NCBI GenBank assembly: GCA_014801065.1 | Contig: JAAVEX010000013.1 | Location: forward strand, 7,253-24,667 | Reading direction: 5' to 3' | Length of the DNA stretch: 17,415 bases | From: Barnesiella sp. | GTDB taxonomy: Bacteria; Bacteroidota; Bacteroidia; Bacteroidales; Muribaculaceae | Shown: piece by piece, positions 14,487-17,415 of the stretch | How the letters are laid out: each line of letters starts with the position of its first letter | How positions within the stretch are numbered: position 1 is the first letter of the stretch | Program-made: the position numbers and the translations under genes | The notes under the pieces: generated by a model | The model's input: only the letters and a program-made list of their open reading frames with translations | Database searches by the model: none | What the model was told of the DNA's origin: nothing

Positions 14487-15407
14487 ATGAAATTCAAACA
14501 TTCAAAAGAGTTTGCAATCGGCCTATCTGTGGTCATCGCACTCGCAGTGTTATTTTTCGGTATCGAATATCTCAAGGGCAACAACATCTTCAAGCCGGCC
14601 AACTACTACGTCACCTCCTACACCAATGTGGCAGGCCTCGCACAATCGGCCCCGGTAACTCTCAACGGATTTAAGGTGGGACTTGTAAGGGAAATCGAAT
14701 ATGACTACGCTCATCCAGGTCAAGTCAACGTCGAACTGAGCCTCGACAAAGAGCTGCGTCTTCCGGAAGGATCGGTAGCCATTCTTGCCACCGATATGCT
14801 GGGAACATCGTCGGTGGAACTGATTCTTGGCAAAAGCGACAAATTCATCGAGGTCGGACAGAAAGTGCCCGGCAAGCAGGCAGAGGGACTCATGTCGAAA
14901 GTGACTGACGATATTCTTCCCGCCGTCGGCGAGATCATGCCAAAAGTAGATTCGTTGCTGACTGCGCTCAACGACATTGCCTCCAATCCCGCCATCAACA
15001 GCTCGCTCAACCATATCAACACCGCAATGTCCAACATTGAGACCAGCAGCAAACAGCTTTCAACTGCAATGAACTCGATGCCGGGCATAGCCGGCGATGC
15101 AAAGGTGACAATGGCGAACGTTCGCAAAATGTCGGAAAATCTCACCACGATAGCCAACGATCTCACCACCCTTGCATCTCAGCTAAAGGATATGCCGATT
15201 GATCAGACCATGGAAAATGTGTATCAGACATCTCAGACGTTGAAAGAGCTCATGAATCAGATCAACGACAAGAAATCATCGCTCGGCATGCTGCTCAATG
15301 ATCCAAAGCTCTACAACAACCTGAGCAATGCTTCGGCCAGCCTCGACTCACTGCTGATCGATGTAAAGAAAAACCCCAAACGTTATATCTCAATCAAACT
15401 TTTCTAA
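14487..15407 (+). CDS. MCE (MlaD-like) family lipid-transport protein
   Basis: This is a 306-residue, inner-membrane-anchored periplasmic protein. A single N-terminal membrane segment is at about 10-26. The MCE domain is at about 38-118, with the core features NVAGLAQSAPVTLNGFKVG and ILATDMLGTSSVELILG. A long helical region at about 135-290 is rich in Asn, Ser and Leu and probably oligomerises. The ending DPKLYNNL to SLDSLLIDVKKNPKRYI is typical of Bacteroidota MCE proteins. MlaD relatives form hexameric rings that carry phospholipids between membranes. The ATG at 14487 was chosen over an in-frame ATG at 14442, which overlaps the amidase stop (ATGA) and adds a polar tail. No MlaE/MlaF genes follow within the window, so partners must be elsewhere. 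Confidence 0.88.
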   Translation: MKFKHSKEFAIGLSVVIALAVLFFGIEYLKGNNIFKPANYYVTSYTNVAGLAQSAPVTLNGFKVGLVREIEYDYAHPGQVNVELSLDKELRLPEGSVAILATDMLGTSSVELILGKSDKFIEVGQKVPGKQAEGLMSKVTDDILPAVGEIMPKVDSLLTALNDIASNPAINSSLNHINTAMSNIETSSKQLSTAMNSMPGIAGDAKVTMANVRKMSENLTTIANDLTTLASQLKDMPIDQTMENVYQTSQTLKELMNQINDKKSSLGMLLNDPKLYNNLSNASASLDSLLIDVKKNPKRYISIKLF

Positions 15408-15478
15408 CAACTGCATCAACAATAATCAGCGCCTGATCACAACCGCTCGTTATTTAGACATAATCCAAATAACACATT

Positions 15479-15530
15479 AACGACCAATTGAACGCCAAGC
15501 CAACGACAACAGCGGTCAATTGGTCGTTTT
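15479..15530 (+). terminator. Terminator after the amidase-MCE operon
   Basis: AACGACCAATTGA (15479-15491) pairs perfectly with TCAATTGGTCGTT (15516-15528) over 13 bp around a 24-nt loop, followed by TT to 15530. It lies 71 bp after the MCE stop. A smaller dyad GTTATTT (15449-15455) / AAATAAC (15467-15473) precedes it. Confidence 0.75.
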
Positions 15531-15589
15531 GCATAAATCCACACTTAAACCATTACTTTATACCACGCTACACACAACAAACCATAAAT

Positions 15590-15691
15590 ACTTGACATAT
15601 AATTGAATTACGATTAATCTTAAAGTATTAATTTAATCATTAAATATATAATTTCGTAATTATCTGAATTTCAACATCATGTAACGATGTT
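15590..15691. other. Very AT-rich dyad-bearing region upstream of dnaA
   Basis: This part of the 380-bp spacer has no coding frame. It is almost wholly A and T from 15595 to 15665, with the 8-bp dyad AATTACGA (15606-15613) / TCGTAATT (15654-15661) around repeated TTAAT/ATTAA units. A second dyad, AACATC (15673-15678) / GATGTT (15686-15691), follows. It could be an unwinding element or dnaA control region. No consensus DnaA box was found on this side of dnaA, so calling it oriC is not supported. Confidence 0.3.
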
Positions 15692-15714
15692 CACTTTTGC
15701 AAATAAATAAGCAC

Positions 15715-15745
15715 TTGTTTTTGTAAAAAAATTATCGGAATTTTG
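15715..15745 (+). promoter_or_regulatory. Probable dnaA promoter
   Basis: TTG at 15715-15717 is followed after 20 bases by GAATTTTG at 15738-15745, which differs from TAnnTTTG only at the first base. The ATG of dnaA is 43 bp downstream of the element. Confidence 0.42.
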
Positions 15746-15787
15746 TAATGCAAAAAAGTATAGTTATTATAGATTCCAACACCAATC

Positions 15788-17173
15788 ATGACGCAATCCT
15801 ACACCACTCTATGGGATAAATGTCTGCAAATATTCCGCGACAATCTTCAGCCCGAACAGTTTGACGCCTGGTTCAAGCCTTTGACCCCGGTTAGCTTCTC
15901 GGACAATAAGCTTGTCCTGATGGTTCCCTCGCAGTACTTTATCGAACACCTCGAAGGTCACTACACAAAACTCCTGGCGCGCACTATATATAAGGTGTTC
16001 GGCCCGGAAACAAAGCTTTACTACCACTTCAACCAGGTGAGCAACGAGCCGTCGACCGGTGTAACCATGGGTAGCTCAAATCCGAGCCCTGCAGTTGCGC
16101 CTACACCCGGAGCGTCATCAAACCCTTTCACACGCACTCCTCTTCAGGATATAAACGCTCAGCTCAACCCCAACTATACTTTCGAAAACTATTGCGACAG
16201 CATGAGCAACCGCGTGGCCCGCTCTATCGGCGAAGCTATCGCCAACGATCCGAAATGCAAAACGTTCAACCCGCTGTTCGTATTCGGTGCGCCCGGTGTT
16301 GGAAAAACCCACCTCATTCAAGCCATTGGAATCCGCATCAAAGAGAAGAACCCCTCTGCCCGCGTGCTCTACATCACGGCGCGCCTCTTTGAAAGCCAAT
16401 ACACCACGGCCGTGAGAAATGGCAAGATCAACGACTTTATCAATTTCTATCAGAGCATTGACACACTCATCATCGACGACATTCAGGACCTGATCGGCAA
16501 ACAGGGTACACAAAACACCTTTTTCCACATTTTCAACCATCTTATCCTGAACCAGAAACAGATTATTCTTGCCAGCGACTGCTGTCCCTCTAAAATGGAG
16601 GGTATGGAAAAACGCCTGATCTCCCGATTCACCATGGGTATGACGGCGGAATTGGAAAGCCCCGACTATCAGCTGCGCAAGGAAGTGCTCTTGCAGCGTG
16701 CCGAACACGACGGGCTTGAACTCCCCGACGATGTCCTTGACTATATCGCATCAAACGTGACCGAAAGCATCCGCGAACTTGAAGGCATACTCGTATCGAT
16801 CACAGCTCATGCAGCAATACTCAATGTCGACATTGACCTCGACCTGACACGCAAAGTACTTTCAAATGCAGTGAAAGTCAATCATCGTCAGATCAATTTC
16901 GAGATAATCACTCAGGAAGTGGCCAACCACTACGGAATCGAATCAGACCGCATATTCTCCAAATCGCGCAAAAGAGAAGTGTCCGATGCGCGCCAGATGG
17001 TGATGTACCTCGCCAAGAAACATGCCAAGATGCCCCTCACTGCAATTGGCACACGACTATCGCGCACACACGCCACAGTGCTCTACGCTTGCAAAAACAT
17101 CGAAGAGCGTCTGCCCCTCGAAAAGCAGCTTCAGGCCGACGTCAACAAGATCGAGAGCGCGCTGATCAAGTAA
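15788..17173 (+). CDS. dnaA: Chromosomal replication initiator protein DnaA
   Basis: This is the 461-residue AAA+ initiator that binds DnaA boxes and opens the origin. Domain I (about 1-80: TTLWDKCLQIFRDNLQPEQFDAWF) and a short Ser/Pro-rich linker (about 85-125) precede domain III (about 128-345) with Walker A GAPGVGKT (167-174), Walker B IIDD (228-231), arginine finger R280 in ISRF, and sensor 2 R329 in IRELEG. Domain IV (about 370-461) has SDARQMVMYLAKKH and the signature helix SRTHATVLYACKNIEE. That helix differs from the usual RDHTTVLHA at the DNA-contacting positions: D becomes T427 and T becomes A429, while H428 is kept. The SDRxP segment reads SDCCP (263-267). It is complete, with its own promoter and terminator. 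Confidence 0.96.
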   Translation: MTQSYTTLWDKCLQIFRDNLQPEQFDAWFKPLTPVSFSDNKLVLMVPSQYFIEHLEGHYTKLLARTIYKVFGPETKLYYHFNQVSNEPSTGVTMGSSNPSPAVAPTPGASSNPFTRTPLQDINAQLNPNYTFENYCDSMSNRVARSIGEAIANDPKCKTFNPLFVFGAPGVGKTHLIQAIGIRIKEKNPSARVLYITARLFESQYTTAVRNGKINDFINFYQSIDTLIIDDIQDLIGKQGTQNTFFHIFNHLILNQKQIILASDCCPSKMEGMEKRLISRFTMGMTAELESPDYQLRKEVLLQRAEHDGLELPDDVLDYIASNVTESIRELEGILVSITAHAAILNVDIDLDLTRKVLSNAVKVNHRQINFEIITQEVANHYGIESDRIFSKSRKREVSDARQMVMYLAKKHAKMPLTAIGTRLSRTHATVLYACKNIEERLPLEKQLQADVNKIESALIK

Positions 17174-17198
17174 TATCATAGCAAAAACACAATACCCC

Positions 17199-17239
17199 AA
17201 AGGACGGCATCCACATTGGAAACCGTCCTTTATTATTTT
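17199..17239 (+). terminator. Terminator after dnaA
   Basis: AAAGGACGG (17199-17207) pairs with CCGTCCTTT (17223-17231) over 9 bp around a 15-nt loop. A T-rich tail runs to 17239. It lies 25 bp after the dnaA stop. Confidence 0.78.
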
Positions 17240-17252
17240 CCCCAATCTGATT

Positions 17253-17261
17253 TGTGGAAAA
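17253..17261 (-). other. Single consensus-type DnaA box
   Basis: The minus strand reads TTTTCCACA, matching the loose consensus TTWTNCACA. It is the only such match I found in the intergenic DNA flanking dnaA. A lone 9-mer could be chance, and its position just after dnaA is the only other support. Confidence 0.3.
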
Positions 17262-17354
17262 TACGCCGGCCCAATATTTGTTGGGGCGAGCGGTGGGAGA
17301 GGCTGTCTAACAAGTTTAGGCGGCCTTTTTTCATAAATTAAGCTCTAAAAAATC

Positions 17355-17389
17355 AAGGCTTTCATGCTGAAATTCAGCGCGAAAGCCTT
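17355..17389 (-). terminator. Strong hairpin at the right edge, terminator-like on the minus strand
   Basis: AAGGCTTTC (17355-17363) pairs with GAAAGCCTT (17381-17389), and inside it GCTGA (17366-17370) pairs with TCAGC (17374-17378). Read on the minus strand the stem is followed by GATTTTTTAG, so it would end a gene entering from the right edge on the minus strand, converging on dnaA. On + the T-tract is only TTT. Confidence 0.45.
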
Positions 17390-17415
17390 TGTCATGTCAT
17401 AGATTTTCAGTAAAT

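Noticed and set aside
15535..15543. AAATCCACA as a DnaA box upstream of dnaA
   Set aside because: It differs from TTATCCACA at two positions, and no cluster of similar sites accompanies it.
16118..16708. Minus-strand open frame of 196 codons opposite dnaA
   Set aside because: It is antisense to the conserved AAA+ domain; long antisense frames of this kind also lie opposite pta, ackA and glutamine synthetase, reflecting codon bias.
17270..17285. CCCAA / TTGGG hairpin after the dnaA terminator
   Set aside because: Short 5-bp stem without a T-tract; no role can be supported.

Overview
The window reads as chromosomal core DNA from a member of the Bacteroidales, probably a gut Muribaculaceae-type organism. 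The grounds are a short primary sigma factor without region 1.1, promoters with the Bacteroidota -7 element TAnnTTTG instead of a -10 TATAAT box, a GldB-type lipoprotein, a Bacteroidota-type MCE protein, diaminopimelate dehydrogenase, and moderate GC in genes against very AT-rich gaps. The family level is inference from general protein resemblance. No tRNA, rRNA or CRISPR array was seen, and no complete mobile element.

Layout. 1-2003 (+): the 3' part of an ABC transporter ATPase and its ABC-2 permease (NatA/NatB-like exporter). 2103-2963 (+): rpoD with its own promoter and a strong terminator. 3173-7782 (+): pta, ackA, ddh and an alanine/glycine:cation symporter, close together and without clear internal promoters, so probably one operon linking acetate/ATP production to diaminopimelate and amino-acid supply. 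7879-8999 (+): a DUF59 (MIP18/SufT-like) iron-sulfur protein and an LpxH-type lipid A phosphoesterase. 9000-9324: a gene-free stretch with two TATCTTTG promoter elements separated by a perfect 14-bp terminator hairpin, a possible small RNA. 9325-11250 (+): a DUF2007 protein and a class I-type glutamine synthetase family enzyme.

11351-13129 (-): a TlpA-like secreted protein that has lost the catalytic CXXC, and a GldB-like lipoprotein. They converge on glutamine synthetase across a 14-bp hairpin. 13267-15407 (+): a secreted N-acetylmuramoyl-L-alanine amidase with a C-terminal SPOR-like domain, followed closely by an MCE/MlaD-like protein; both act at the cell envelope. 15408-15787: terminator, AT-rich dyads and a probable dnaA promoter. 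15788-17173 (+): dnaA. 17174-17415: terminator of dnaA, one consensus-matching DnaA box, and a strong hairpin at the right edge next to what may be an insertion-sequence end.

The window is mostly housekeeping. I found no convincing undescribed multi-gene system. The best leads are the mini transcription unit at 9157-9255, the cysteine-less redoxin, the divergent DnaA recognition helix, and the non-coding architecture around dnaA.
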